This document shows positions 54,192-63,180 of a stretch of DNA of 64,000 nucleotides, one piece after another; within the stretch, counting starts at the first letter, position 1; each line of letters opens with the position of its first letter. Below the pieces are notes generated by a model, which was not told the DNA's origin, did not search any database, and saw only the letters and a program-made list of their open reading frames with translations. The DNA lies in contig JAAAPI010000275.1 in the NCBI GenBank assembly GCA_009908325.1, forward strand, positions 1-64,000. The letters run 5' to 3'. Source of the stretch: Verrucomicrobiota bacterium (GTDB taxonomy: Bacteria > Verrucomicrobiota > Verrucomicrobiia > Opitutales > Coraliomargaritaceae). A program made the position numbers and the translations under genes.

Positions 54192-55073
54192 TCATTGTTT
54201 AAAGTAGGCTTCACAGAGCGCTTGCGTGCCACAATCCCCGAAACCCTCGTCTGCCAGTCTGTCGTAAAGTTTCGTGGCCGACTCCAGGGCGGGCATCTTT
54301 AGATCCATGGCCTTCGCGGTCTCCAATGCGATGCCAAGATCTTTAATGTAGTGCTTGATATAGAACCCCGGATCGTAGTCTCCCTGTAGTATGCGGGGTG
54401 CCAGATTATCCAAGGACCAACTACCCGCCGCCCCCTTCGTGATGCTTTGCAAAACCGTTTCGGGATCCAGGCCGGACGAATGGGCGTAGGCCAGCGCCTC
54501 GCACATCCCGAGCATACTGCCGGCAATGGCGATCTGATTGCACATTTTCGTGTGTTGGCCACTGCCCGCCGCACCTTGGTAGACCACATTGGCCCCCATT
54601 AATGCAAAATGCCCGTGAAGTGATTCGAAGGTGTCCCGGTTCCCGCCGACCATAATCGAAAGCGTTCCATTGCGCGCACCGACATCGCCACCGGATACGG
54701 GCGCATCCAGCACCTCGACACCCTTTGACTTGCCGGCCTCTGCGATCTTCATGGCGAGATCAGGACGCGATGTTGTCATATCCACCAATATCGAACCCGG
54801 CTTGGCGGATGCAATCAAACCCGATTCAGATAAAAAAATCGCCTCAACATCCGGGGGGAAACCGACAATGGTAAAGGTCACATCACAACCCGCCGCCACA
54901 TCGCCGGGCGTCGCCTCCCAGACCGCACCGGCATCCAGCAATTTCGCTGCTTTTGCCTTTGTCCGGTTGTGGACGTGCAGCTCATAGCCAGCCCCCTGCA
55001 AGTGACCTGCCATCGAAGCCCCCATCACACCAGTTCCAATAAAGCCAATTTTCGTCGGTGATGGTTCAATCAT
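54192..55073 (-). CDS. Beta-hydroxyacid dehydrogenase (tartronate semialdehyde reductase-like)
   Basis: 293 residues from ATG 55073. KIGFIGTGVMGASMAGHL binds NAD(P). LDAPVSGGDVGARNGTLSIM is the substrate loop, and GSGQHTKMCNQIAIAGSM carries the catalytic Lys. This is the 3-hydroxyisobutyrate/tartronate semialdehyde reductase family. Glyoxylate from ureide breakdown is commonly handled through tartronate semialdehyde and this reductase, but no glyoxylate carboligase is in the window. It is the first gene of the three-gene strand that ends with P450. Confidence 0.82.
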   Translation of the reverse strand: MIEPSPTKIGFIGTGVMGASMAGHLQGAGYELHVHNRTKAKAAKLLDAGAVWEATPGDVAAGCDVTFTIVGFPPDVEAIFLSESGLIASAKPGSILVDMTTSRPDLAMKIAEAGKSKGVEVLDAPVSGGDVGARNGTLSIMVGGNRDTFESLHGHFALMGANVVYQGAAGSGQHTKMCNQIAIAGSMLGMCEALAYAHSSGLDPETVLQSITKGAAGSWSLDNLAPRILQGDYDPGFYIKHYIKDLGIALETAKAMDLKMPALESATKLYDRLADEGFGDCGTQALCEAYFKQ

Positions 55074-55305
55074 GCCCCTACCCGAATGTAGGAACTTCCC
55101 GAAGTCAACGGTGGGAACCATTCCATCTCAGTCGAAACAGAAAAATGCCGAGAAGATATAAAAACTAAGCGCTTTCTGGCATGAATTAAGCTTAGTAAGC
55201 TCAATGTCTTCAAAAGCACCAGTCATGCCCTTCTGTCTCCTTCTCGGGAATGTTGGGTGCTGCCTGGGTCGACGTCGTTGATTTCAACAGCTTTCCCGCC
55301 CCCCT

Positions 55306-56097
55306 ATGGTCTCAAAAGATCCACACTCTGGCGGAGCTGTATCCGTCGCTAATCTGTGCAAAACCTTCGGCACATCCGTCGAAGCTTTGCGCGCTATTAA
55401 TTTGAACATTGAGGAAGGCGAATTCGTGGCCTTCATCGGTCCATCCGGTTGCGGCAAGACCACGCTTCTGCGCATTTTGGCTGGCTTGGAGCGGGCCAGC
55501 AGCGGATCGGCCAAAATACTGGCCGACTGGCCTGAGGAAGCCTGCCGCAAAGCACAAATCGGCGTCGCGTTTCAACGGCCCGCACTCGTCGAATCGAGGA
55601 CCGCCCGCGACAACGTAGACCTCACCCTGGAGATAACCAGGGCGACTCCCAACCAATCCGTCAAAGAGCTCCTCGAAAAATTTGGCCTCGGCGAGTTCAT
55701 GGACCACTACCCGCACGAGCTCTCTGGCGGCATGCAGCAGCGTGTCAACATCGCCTGCGCCCTCGTGCACGACCCGAAGGTCCTGCTCCTCGATGAACCT
55801 TTCGGTGCGCTCGACGAACTGACCCGCGAAAAACTCGGCGAATGGCTCAGCCGCCTCCTCAAGGAGGAAAAACGTACCGGGATCCTCATCACGCACAGCG
55901 TGGATGAGGCCGTCCATTTGTCCGACCGCGTTGTCGTGCTCTCGGCTGGACCGGGACGGGTCCACCGGGTCATCGATATCCCGATACCTCAGCCCCGCTC
56001 CCGTTCACTGCGGGGCGATGAAAGCTTTCTCAAACTGGTCGCCGAAGTCCGCCGGGAACTCTATGCCGCCACGGAAAAGGGAGGGGCAGCATCATGA
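55306..56097 (+). CDS. ABC transporter ATPase, NMT1/SsuB type
   Basis: A 263-residue ATPase: Walker A GPSGCGKTT, Q-loop VAFQRPALV, signature LSGGMQQRV, Walker B VLLLDEPFGALDE, and the H-loop in ITHSVDEAV. The form is that of nitrate/sulfonate/taurine and pyrimidine-precursor importers. It overlaps the permease gene by four bases. The set is divergent from the reductase-deaminase-P450 strand. Confidence 0.9.
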   Translation: MVSKDPHSGGAVSVANLCKTFGTSVEALRAINLNIEEGEFVAFIGPSGCGKTTLLRILAGLERASSGSAKILADWPEEACRKAQIGVAFQRPALVESRTARDNVDLTLEITRATPNQSVKELLEKFGLGEFMDHYPHELSGGMQQRVNIACALVHDPKVLLLDEPFGALDELTREKLGEWLSRLLKEEKRTGILITHSVDEAVHLSDRVVVLSAGPGRVHRVIDIPIPQPRSRSLRGDESFLKLVAEVRRELYAATEKGGAAS

Positions 56098-56837
56098 AAG
56101 AAGCCTTTACCTACCTGCTCGTTTTTATCTCGTTGCCGATTGTTTTACTCCTGCTTCGGGCGGTCAGCGACCTCCCGACCTCGATCCTACCCCCGCCTGA
56201 GATGGTGGCCAAGTTGCTCTGGGAAGAGCGCAGCTCCCTCATCGGCCACACCCTCGAAACCATGAAAATCGCGTTGCTCGGCTACGCGCTGGCCAACGCG
56301 ATCACGCTTTCCCTCTCGATTTCCTTTCTCTACGTAAAGCGGCTGGAAGACTTCGTCACACCATGGACGGTGGTCATCAAAAATATCCCCTACGTCACGC
56401 TGGCGGGTATTCTCATTGTTACGATGGGCGACACGATGCTGCCCAAGTTGATCATTGTGGTGCTTGTTACGTTCTTCCCCCTCCTCGCCAATCTTAAGAA
56501 GGGGCTCAAAGCGACCGACCCGGTCCTGATCGACCGCATGCAAACCCTCAACGCCAGCCGCTGGCAGGTCTTCCGCAAGGTCCGCTGGCCCACCGCCCTG
56601 CCCTACTACATGGCGGCCCACGAGATCGCCTTCACCTCCAGCATCGTCGGCGCGATCGTCGCGGAGTGGTTTTTTTCCAGCAAGGGCCTCGGCTTTCTCA
56701 TCGTGCAAGCCACCACCGAGTATCGAGCCGACCGCCTCTACGCCGTCACCTTTATCGCCAGCATGCTCTCCGTTTTCGCCTACATCGGCATCCGCATCGC
56801 CGACCGCAAACTCTTCAAATGGAAACAAAGAAGCTAA
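56094..56837 (+). CDS. ABC transporter permease, NMT1/SsuC type
   Basis: 247 residues with six membrane helices and the inner-membrane binding loop containing LNASRWQVFRKVRWPTALPYYM, the EAA-type motif. The family matches the ATPase just upstream (four-base overlap). Substrate likely a small heterocycle or other nitrogen compound by analogy with NMT1-type importers; not proven here. Confidence 0.88.
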   Translation: MKEAFTYLLVFISLPIVLLLLRAVSDLPTSILPPPEMVAKLLWEERSSLIGHTLETMKIALLGYALANAITLSLSISFLYVKRLEDFVTPWTVVIKNIPYVTLAGILIVTMGDTMLPKLIIVVLVTFFPLLANLKKGLKATDPVLIDRMQTLNASRWQVFRKVRWPTALPYYMAAHEIAFTSSIVGAIVAEWFFSSKGLGFLIVQATTEYRADRLYAVTFIASMLSVFAYIGIRIADRKLFKWKQRS

Positions 56838-56861
56838 CAAATTCCATCCCTCAAAAAAACG

Positions 56862-56984
56862 CCACCACTCCACCTCCAACTCACCCCCCAACTCAACCAC
56901 TCCACTACTCAACCCACTCAACCCCTCAACCCCTCAACCCCTCAACCACTCACCCCCCACTCCTCCACCCAAATAACACCTTAT
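56862..56984. repeat. G-free leader with tandem CTCAACCC units upstream of DUF1152
   Basis: From 56862 to the base before the ATG at 56983-56985 the plus strand has no G except in that start codon. It includes nearly five perfect copies of CTCAACCC (56917-56947) and many CCACTC variants. It resembles the shorter tract before the adenine deaminase gene. It would form an unstructured 5' leader or intergenic spacer. Confidence 0.7.
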
Positions 56985-57990
56985 GAATAATCCACCCAAA
57001 CCCTCCCTCCTCGAAATCGCCCTCAAGGGCAAGCGCGCGCTGATTCTCGGCCTCGGCGGCGGTGGTGATGTTATTCAAGGCATCCCGGCCGCCCGCCTCT
57101 TCCAGCAGCTCGGCTACGAAGACGTTTACCTTGGTGGTATCAACTGCCAGTGGTGGATGCCCGACGGTGCCCCCCAATCCGGCGTCTATGGCACCTCGGT
57201 TCTGGGGCCAACGCTCTACGACATTCACCAGCTCGAACCATCCGAGCTGATCGCCCCTGAGATCCGGCTCGTTTCCACAGCCTCCGCCGTGGGCTCCTGC
57301 CAGCCAGCCGAAGCTGTCCTGGCCGACATTCTACCCGGCACTCAATTTGTCGGCTGCTTAAACAACGGCGTGGTCGGATTCGCGGAAAGCCTGCGCCAAC
57401 TGGTCGAGGAAAAGCAAATCGATCTTGTGCTCGGTGTCGACATCGGCTCGGACTCCTTCCACCGCGGCGATGAGGTGCAGCCCGCCCACACTTCGCTCGT
57501 CGACTTTATGTCGATCGGGGCGTTGCTCGATCTCCCCTGCCCGGTTTTCTATGGCGTCTCCGGCTATGGCTGCGACGGCGAGATGCAACTTCCCGAACTC
57601 GACGAGCGCGTTAGCGTGGCCATGAAAAAAGGCGGCTACCTCGGCGCCCACGGCCTCACCCAGGGGGATGTCGCCCTCATGCTGAAAGCTTGCGAGGTCT
57701 ACCCGGATCCCGTCGAACCACTCGCACCCTTGGCCGCCACCGGTGAACTGGGGCTGCGCAAGGTCAACACCCACGGCCCCTGGGGCACGCCCGTCCATGT
57801 CAGCCCTTTGGCTGCCGTCATGATGTTCTTTGACCCACACGTGATGGCTGCGGAAGTTTCCAAGGGCATTCTCGCCCTGAAGGACACCCGCTCGCTGGCC
57901 GAGGCCGAACACATCTTCCGGCACGAACTGGGCGAGTTCCCCGAGTCGCAACTCTTCCCCACCATCCAATTCTTTAAAAACGAGGAATGA
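56983..57990 (+). CDS. DUF1152 family protein
   Basis: 335 residues. RALILGLGGGGDVIQGIPAARL near the start and LVLGVDIGSDSFHRGDE at about 145 suggest a nucleotide-binding Rossmann-like fold; this matches DUF1152, a family without known function. No signal or membrane segment. Its place between ABC permease and binding-protein genes suggests it processes or senses the imported compound. The stop overlaps a possible ATG of the next frame, but that start is doubtful (see next gene). Confidence 0.75.
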   Translation: MNNPPKPSLLEIALKGKRALILGLGGGGDVIQGIPAARLFQQLGYEDVYLGGINCQWWMPDGAPQSGVYGTSVLGPTLYDIHQLEPSELIAPEIRLVSTASAVGSCQPAEAVLADILPGTQFVGCLNNGVVGFAESLRQLVEEKQIDLVLGVDIGSDSFHRGDEVQPAHTSLVDFMSIGALLDLPCPVFYGVSGYGCDGEMQLPELDERVSVAMKKGGYLGAHGLTQGDVALMLKACEVYPDPVEPLAPLAATGELGLRKVNTHGPWGTPVHVSPLAAVMMFFDPHVMAAEVSKGILALKDTRSLAEAEHIFRHELGEFPESQLFPTIQFFKNEE

Positions 57991-59390
57991 TGCCCGCGCT
58001 GCAAAACATCCTTCCGCATTCGCTGCGGGGCTTTTCTATTTGGCGGCTGCGTCGTTTATCTCGTATCCGACTTCCTTTAGGTAGTCGGCCTTCGGTCGAA
58101 TCGGCAGCCCCCGCACCTAAAGGAACGGCGATACGTTTGAATCCTACAAGCTCTGTGGCAACTTTCGCGAAGACCCCCGCATCACCCTCACGGAACACGA
58201 CTCCCATCTTTGGCCGACTGACAAAGCAGTCGCTCTTTCTACCATCTGCCGCGCTCTTCGCTTTTGTCTGTCTGTCCGGGTGCGGCGACCCAGGCACCGC
58301 GGACCAGGCCAGCGGCATTCCCGTCGCCCAACTGGAGGACAAACGCCCCGCCGCCGAACTTCCGGAGATTCTGGAGGCCGTCAAAGCGCGGCTACCATCC
58401 ACCGGCTACATGACGAACGATTACCTCCCGGACACGGGCGACTTCGAGCGCTATGCGGCGGCGGGCAAGGGCCCGCTCACCACCGTGCGCGTCGGCATGC
58501 CGTGGATTTTCAGCGACGGATTCTCCCCGCTCTATATCGGGATTGAGCAGGGCTATTTTAAGGATGTCGGCCTCGACATCGAAATGGTCCCTGGCGGCCC
58601 CGGCAAAGATCACCTGCAAACCCTAGCGGGCGGACGGGTCGATTTCGCCATTGTGGCCGACGGGATGAACCTCCCCGTCTTCGCCGCCAGTCGCACCAGT
58701 GACAGCGAGGTGATGGCCGTGGCTTCGTTCCTGAAAGAAAATCCGGTGGCCTACCTATCGCTCGACCCCGCCACTCCGCCCACTGAGCCCTCGGATGCCG
58801 TTGTCGAAGTTGCTGATTTTTCCGATGCGGTCATCGGCGTGCTCCGGGGACGGGCTCACTACGTGCAGTTCCTCGTTTACGAATACGGCCTGGATCCGGA
58901 GCGGGTTAAAGTGCGCTGGACCGGGACCACCCCCGATGCCCTGCTTTCCGGGGTGGTTGATCAATGGGCCGCCTGGATACTCGATCAACCGCGACTCCTC
59001 GAACAAAGCGGCCACCGCAACTGGCGCGCCTTCCGCTTTCACGACCTCGGCTGGAAGCAGTATTGCGATCTCATTGTGGCTCGCCAGCAGACCCTGCAGG
59101 AGGACCCGGAGACGGTTCGCCGCTTCCTTGCCGCCTTCCACAAAGCACTCGAATTTTATTTTGAAAACCCGCCCGAGGCCGCCCGCATTACGGCGGAATA
59201 CGCCCGCGATGTCGATTACACGCCGGAAGACGTGTTGCAGCGTTTCGCCATCGAGCACGCAATCGTGCGGGGCGACGATGGACTCCCTCTCCTCCACATG
59301 GACCCCGACCGCTGGGATGAAGTCACCGCCCTGCTCGTCCGCTACGGCATCATCGATCCCACCGCAGTCCTTCAAACCGAAAAATTATGA
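57987..59390 (+). CDS. NMT1/SsuA-like substrate-binding lipoprotein (start uncertain)
   Basis: The open frame gives 467 residues, but the first 75-80 (to about 58217) look non-coding, with repeats and a possible terminator. A lipoprotein signal (LFLPSAALFAFVCLSGC) begins near 58220, so translation more likely starts at a TTG near 58137 or a CTG at 58218. The mature protein has the NMT1-type fold: RVGMPWIFSDGFSPLYIGIEQGYFKDVGLDIEMVPGG, then LAGGRVDFAIV. It is the binding protein for the ABC importer just upstream. Confidence 0.82.
   Translation: MMPALQNILPHSLRGFSIWRLRRLSRIRLPLGSRPSVESAAPAPKGTAIRLNPTSSVATFAKTPASPSRNTTPIFGRLTKQSLFLPSAALFAFVCLSGCGDPGTADQASGIPVAQLEDKRPAAELPEILEAVKARLPSTGYMTNDYLPDTGDFERYAAAGKGPLTTVRVGMPWIFSDGFSPLYIGIEQGYFKDVGLDIEMVPGGPGKDHLQTLAGGRVDFAIVADGMNLPVFAASRTSDSEVMAVASFLKENPVAYLSLDPATPPTEPSDAVVEVADFSDAVIGVLRGRAHYVQFLVYEYGLDPERVKVRWTGTTPDALLSGVVDQWAAWILDQPRLLEQSGHRNWRAFRFHDLGWKQYCDLIVARQQTLQEDPETVRRFLAAFHKALEFYFENPPEAARITAEYARDVDYTPEDVLQRFAIEHAIVRGDDGLPLLHMDPDRWDEVTALLVRYGIIDPTAVLQTEKL
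58014..58037 (+). terminator. Possible terminator after DUF1152
   Basis: CCGCA (58014-58018) and TGCGG (58024-58028) form a short stem, followed by GGCTTTTCTATTT. Weak, but well placed just beyond the DUF1152 stop at 57990. Confidence 0.4.
58060..58140. repeat. Imperfect palindrome in the binding-protein 5' region
   Basis: TTCCTTTAGGT (58072-58082) and ACCTAAAGGAA (58115-58125) are exact complements; outer CGTATC and GATACG extend the pairing. It lies inside the reading frame assigned to the start of the next gene, which suggests that this part is non-coding insert or leader rather than protein. Confidence 0.5.
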
Positions 59391-60382
59391 AGAAAAATAC
59401 ACTGGGTCAGAGCCCACTCAAACCCTCCAAAATCATTCTCGGCACCTGGGTCACCGGTGGCGAAGAATTCGGGCCCGCCGACGAGTCCGAATCCATCGAA
59501 GCGATTGAGACCTCATTCGATACCGGTACCAACTGCATCGATACCGCTCCCATTTACGGGCGCGGCCTCGCCGAGCGCATTGTCGGAAAGGCCATACGTG
59601 GCCGCCGCGACGAAACCATCATCGCCACCAAGGTCGGCCTCCGCTGGGATCTCGAAGAGGGTGAATTCAACTTCGAGGCCGGTGACGGCGTAAAAATCTA
59701 TAAAAATCTCAAACCAGCCAGCATCCGCGAGGAGGTTGAGAACTCCCTGCGCCGCCTCGGCACCGACTACATCGATCTCCTACAAACACACTGGCCGGAC
59801 GCGACCACCCCCATCGCCGAAACCATGGCCTGCTTGCTCGATCTGAAGAAAGAGGGCAAGATTCGCGCCATCGGCGTCTGCAATGTCGATCCCGCGCAGA
59901 TGGATGAGTATCTGGCCGTTGGCCCGCTCGACAGTCTGCAAACCATCTACAGCATGGTGGACCGCGAGTCTGAAGCCGACCTCCTGCCGAAAGCCCTCGA
60001 GAACCAAATGGCTGTGCTCGCCTACTCGCCCCTCGCCATGGGCCTGCTCAGCGGCAAGCTCGGCCCCGAGCGTGAGTTTCCCCCAGGGGATGTCCGCTCC
60101 TGGAGCCCTCGCTTCACTGTGGAGAATCGAAAAAAGACCGCCGCCATGCTGGAGAAATTGCAGCCCATCGCCGAAGCCTACAAACTAACCGTCGCCCAAC
60201 TCGTCATCGCCTGGACACTGGCACGCCCCTGTCTGACGCACGTTCTCTGCGGTGCGCGCAACGCGCAACAGGCCTCCGAGAACGCGGCCTCCGGCGAAGC
60301 CGATCTCGATTCGGCAACAATTGCGGCAATCGATGCGATTTTGGAAGAAAGTGAGCTTTCGCTCCCCCATCCGTTCAAGTGA
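59387..60382 (+). CDS. Aldo/keto reductase
   Basis: 331 residues of the (beta/alpha)8 AKR family. Catalytic Asp, Tyr, Lys and His can be seen in INCIDTAPIYGRGLAERI (Asp, Tyr), ATKVGLRWDL (Lys) and IDLLQTHWPD (His). The NADPH-binding end includes HVLCGARNAQQASEN. The start overlaps the binding-protein stop by four bases, so it belongs to the same transcript. Substrate unknown; reduction of an aldehyde released from the imported compound is possible. Confidence 0.85.
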   Translation: MKKNTLGQSPLKPSKIILGTWVTGGEEFGPADESESIEAIETSFDTGTNCIDTAPIYGRGLAERIVGKAIRGRRDETIIATKVGLRWDLEEGEFNFEAGDGVKIYKNLKPASIREEVENSLRRLGTDYIDLLQTHWPDATTPIAETMACLLDLKKEGKIRAIGVCNVDPAQMDEYLAVGPLDSLQTIYSMVDRESEADLLPKALENQMAVLAYSPLAMGLLSGKLGPEREFPPGDVRSWSPRFTVENRKKTAAMLEKLQPIAEAYKLTVAQLVIAWTLARPCLTHVLCGARNAQQASENAASGEADLDSATIAAIDAILEESELSLPHPFK

Positions 60383-60509
60383 CGTACTAGGCTTTTCTCT
60401 AAACCGATGGCATTGCATAGGTGCTAAGTCTGGCACAAGGTGCGCTGTCATGATCCCATCGGTCCAAGTAGTCCCGATTTTTTTCTAAAATCCATCAAGT
60501 CTTTTCCTT

Positions 60510-61580
60510 ATGCCCATTGTTCGTCTATCCGGGACCGTCGAAGGTCCCACCGATCCAAACCGTGAGATCCGCGCCCGCATGCTCTACCGCCTCTACGCCG
60601 GCGGTTGGGATATTTATAATTCAAACGGCGACCAGCGCATCACGCTGAGCAACATCGAGAAGAAGATTGTCGAGTCCGATGCCTTTGTCTTCATGCCGGG
60701 TGCCACGCTGGAAGACTTATTCAAAGCTGTCTCCATCTTCGTCGGTTACCAGACGCTCGACCCGAACCTGCAGGGCAAAGCTGCCGTGATTCTCAATTCG
60801 GATGGTTCCTGGACGCCACTCTTCGACCTGTTGGACGGCCTCCAAGCCTTGGGCACCATCCATCAAAGCTACCGGAAATTTCTGCTCTTGGCGGATGAGC
60901 CCAGGGCAGTCGAGGCCCACCTCGAGGTCGTCATGCGCGACGGCATTCCCGACGTCGGTCGTGAAAAAATAGACGCCCGCCCCACCGATTCTTTTGAAAC
61001 GCCGCTGCCCGAGACGAACCGGGGCAATGTCTGCGTTTTTTGCTCGGCCAGTATTAAGGACGAGGCCTACATCGAAGACGGTTATCGGCTCGGTCAGGCC
61101 CTTGCAACCCTTCACTACGGCTGCGTTTCCGGCGCCGGCACGACCGGCGTGATGGGCTCCGTCGTTCGCGGCTCCGTCGATGCGGGTGGTTGGACGGGCG
61201 GGTCCAATGTCCCACACATCATTGAAATCGAGGGCCTCCCCAAGGGCCTCTCCAGCTTTTGGCTGCGACCGGATATTTATACCCGAATGGAAGTCATGAT
61301 CCAACGCTCCGAGGCCTTTGTTATTTTCCCGGGCGGTGCGGGCACTGTCCAGGAGCTGCTCGCCCTCCTCATCTTCAAACAAAGCGGCAGCGACTTCATG
61401 CAGGGAAAACCAGTCATCATTTTCAACCGGAAGGATACCGGCAAGGGTGTTCGCTTTTGGGATAATCTGATCGCCCTGCTCAAACCCTGGTGCGACGACG
61501 ACCTCTTCCACGTCGTCAACGAAATCGACGAGATTATACCCGCCATTGATCGACTGATTCCAGCACCAGCGAAAGGGTAG
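60510..61580 (+). CDS. Double LOG-domain protein (nucleotide phosphoribohydrolase-like)
   Basis: 356 residues. The second half (about 172-340) is a LOG/lysine decarboxylase-like domain with the active motif PGGAGTVQE at 274-282. The first half (about 1-150) repeats the same order in degenerate form: SDAFVFMPGATLEDL at 56-70 aligns with SEAFVIFPGGAGTVQEL. LOG enzymes split nucleoside monophosphates to base and ribose 5-phosphate; some release cytokinins. In this purine island, removal of ribose phosphate from AMP-like compounds is likely. A duplicated domain with one dead copy is unusual. Confidence 0.72.
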   Translation: MPIVRLSGTVEGPTDPNREIRARMLYRLYAGGWDIYNSNGDQRITLSNIEKKIVESDAFVFMPGATLEDLFKAVSIFVGYQTLDPNLQGKAAVILNSDGSWTPLFDLLDGLQALGTIHQSYRKFLLLADEPRAVEAHLEVVMRDGIPDVGREKIDARPTDSFETPLPETNRGNVCVFCSASIKDEAYIEDGYRLGQALATLHYGCVSGAGTTGVMGSVVRGSVDAGGWTGGSNVPHIIEIEGLPKGLSSFWLRPDIYTRMEVMIQRSEAFVIFPGGAGTVQELLALLIFKQSGSDFMQGKPVIIFNRKDTGKGVRFWDNLIALLKPWCDDDLFHVVNEIDEIIPAIDRLIPAPAKG

Positions 61581-61689
61581 AAATATTTTCTTTATTTGCT
61601 CCCTCTGGGGCTTCATCAGAACTCTAATCTAGCCTAGGTCTCACATATCAACGACCCGGAAAGGCGTTACGCGATTGACTATACTTTGC

Positions 61690-61706
61690 TAACGCGTTCC
61701 GCGTTA
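61690..61706. repeat. Short inverted repeat at the end of a broken lipoprotein gene
   Basis: TAACGCG (61690-61696) and CGCGTTA (61700-61706) flank a three-base loop and include the stop codon of the minus-strand gene. No T-tract, so a terminator role is doubtful. Confidence 0.4.
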
Positions 61707-62109
61707 ATCGTGAAAGAATTGGTTCATACGACTGCGAAGTGGCTCTTCGATAAAGTCCTCCGGTGCCAGGTTCTTGCCTTGCTCAAGATGAAAGAACGGC
61801 TCTTGAGCAATCATCAGGAACTGGGCTACCGGGCTGCCTTCTAAGCTATCACGGAAATAATACTCAGCCGTCACAATATCATCTTTTCCGCCCAAAGGAT
61901 GTCGGTCCTGCCACCGTATAACATTAATTTTCTATCCGTTTCGCCGTAGGCCCGAGGTCAGTTACTGTCGTGTTCACATTCAAGGAGCGGTCCAAAGCAG
62001 TTGGCACAGTGTCCTTTGTGACGCATCCGCTGAGGAGAAACATAGCCATTTTTGCGACAGCTATGATTGGTCCAGTTCCTACAGCGATTTTCAGAGTTTT
62101 CTTAAGCAT
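61704..62109 (-). pseudogene. Small lipoprotein gene with one frameshift
   Basis: From ATG 62109 the frame encodes a signal ending in lipobox LLSGC and continues DLGPTAKRIEN to a stop at 61924. Removing one base from the T-run at 61928-61931 joins it smoothly to INVIRWQDRHPLGG and a second frame that ends at 61704 (LRSRMNQFFHD). The joined product would be about 134 residues. No family recognised. Either a real frameshift or a one-base sequence error. Confidence 0.5.
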
Positions 62110-62221
62110 AATGCAGGAAATGATGGGTTATGGGCGCTCCTGAGAAAAGACACGGTCAGAAAAAAGAGCAAGGAGGGAAGAAGATTCGACTCCTCTAATT
62201 TTTCATTTGGCCTTTCCTGGC

Positions 62222-63180
62222 TCACTTCTCCGACTCCACAATCTTATCGGACTTCGCTTCCGGATCTGTATACGAACCCTCAAACACCTCCCCGGTGCTG
62301 ATCGGCTCGGGGCCCATCGCTTCCTTCGGAATCCGAGCGATCGTTTCCAGAACAATGGGGATCGCCTACGCTTGAATGCGCTGAACGCTTGCTTGCATAT
62401 CTTTAAAGCTAAATGGGCGCACCCCGACTGCCGGATTGGCGATTGAACACAGAGCTACCCAACGGATTCCGAGCTGGCGCGCGTAGACCGTACAGGTGCC
62501 GACATTCAAACTGGTCAGATCGGCACCCATCATTCGCAGTGCCCTGATCTCAGCAGCGGTTTCGAACCGGCCGGGATTATGCTGCGCAAACGTAGCCCGC
62601 TCCCATAGCTGACCGGTATAGCCCGATTGCACCTTACGCGCTTCGTCAATAATCAACTCTCTGAGTTTAGGGCTGAACGGTGTGGCAAAGGTCGCAAATA
62701 CTCCCGGACGCTCAATTCCCGCAAAATCCAGAATATTTTGCGGACGCTGGCTCTAAAAACCATGAAATCGTCGATAACGACCAAATCGTCGTAGTCGAAA
62801 TCCGTCCGGATCGCCCCCGAACTGGCCCCACCGATCGCGTGTGTAACCCCTTTTTCATAGAGCGAATACCAGGTTTTGACGTGCACAAGCGCTTCATCCT
62901 CCCCCGGTTTCTTGGTCTCATAGCCATACATGCGTACGTAGTAAAAGGGCACTCCCTTATAGCGCATTCTGTAAAGCTTCGGTCCCAAACCAAAAGGCGT
63001 CTCGACCTGCTCATAGCCCTCCTCTTCAACCATCCCCACGCCAAACTTTTCCGGCGCACCGAAAGAAGTCCCGCCGACAACTGCGATGTAGATTTCATCA
63101 TCGACGTCCTTCGCACTCGATGATCCGTAAAAAGCAACGCACAGGAGTGCGACGGTTAAAATATTTTTGAATAAGCTCAT
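62222..63180 (-). pseudogene. Exported MTAP-type purine nucleoside phosphorylase, two lesions
   Basis: The ATG at 63180 starts a signal peptide (FKNILTVALLCVAFYGSSSA), then YIAVVGGTSFGAP, the phosphate-binding start of the MTAP/PNP family. Near 62750 the frame shifts; one extra base would join it to DFAGIERPGVFATF and the family block GRFETAAEIRALRMMGAD. An in-frame TAG at 62366-62368 interrupts the protein, which then continues as AIPIVLETIARIPKEAMGPE to a TGA at 62222-62224. Two independent lesions indicate decay. The intact ancestor would have split purine nucleosides in the periplasm. Confidence 0.75.

Noticed and set aside
62366-62368. Amber codon read as a recoded residue (pyrrolysine or suppression)
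   Set aside because: The same gene also has a frameshift and no recoding signal or machinery is visible, so decay is simpler.
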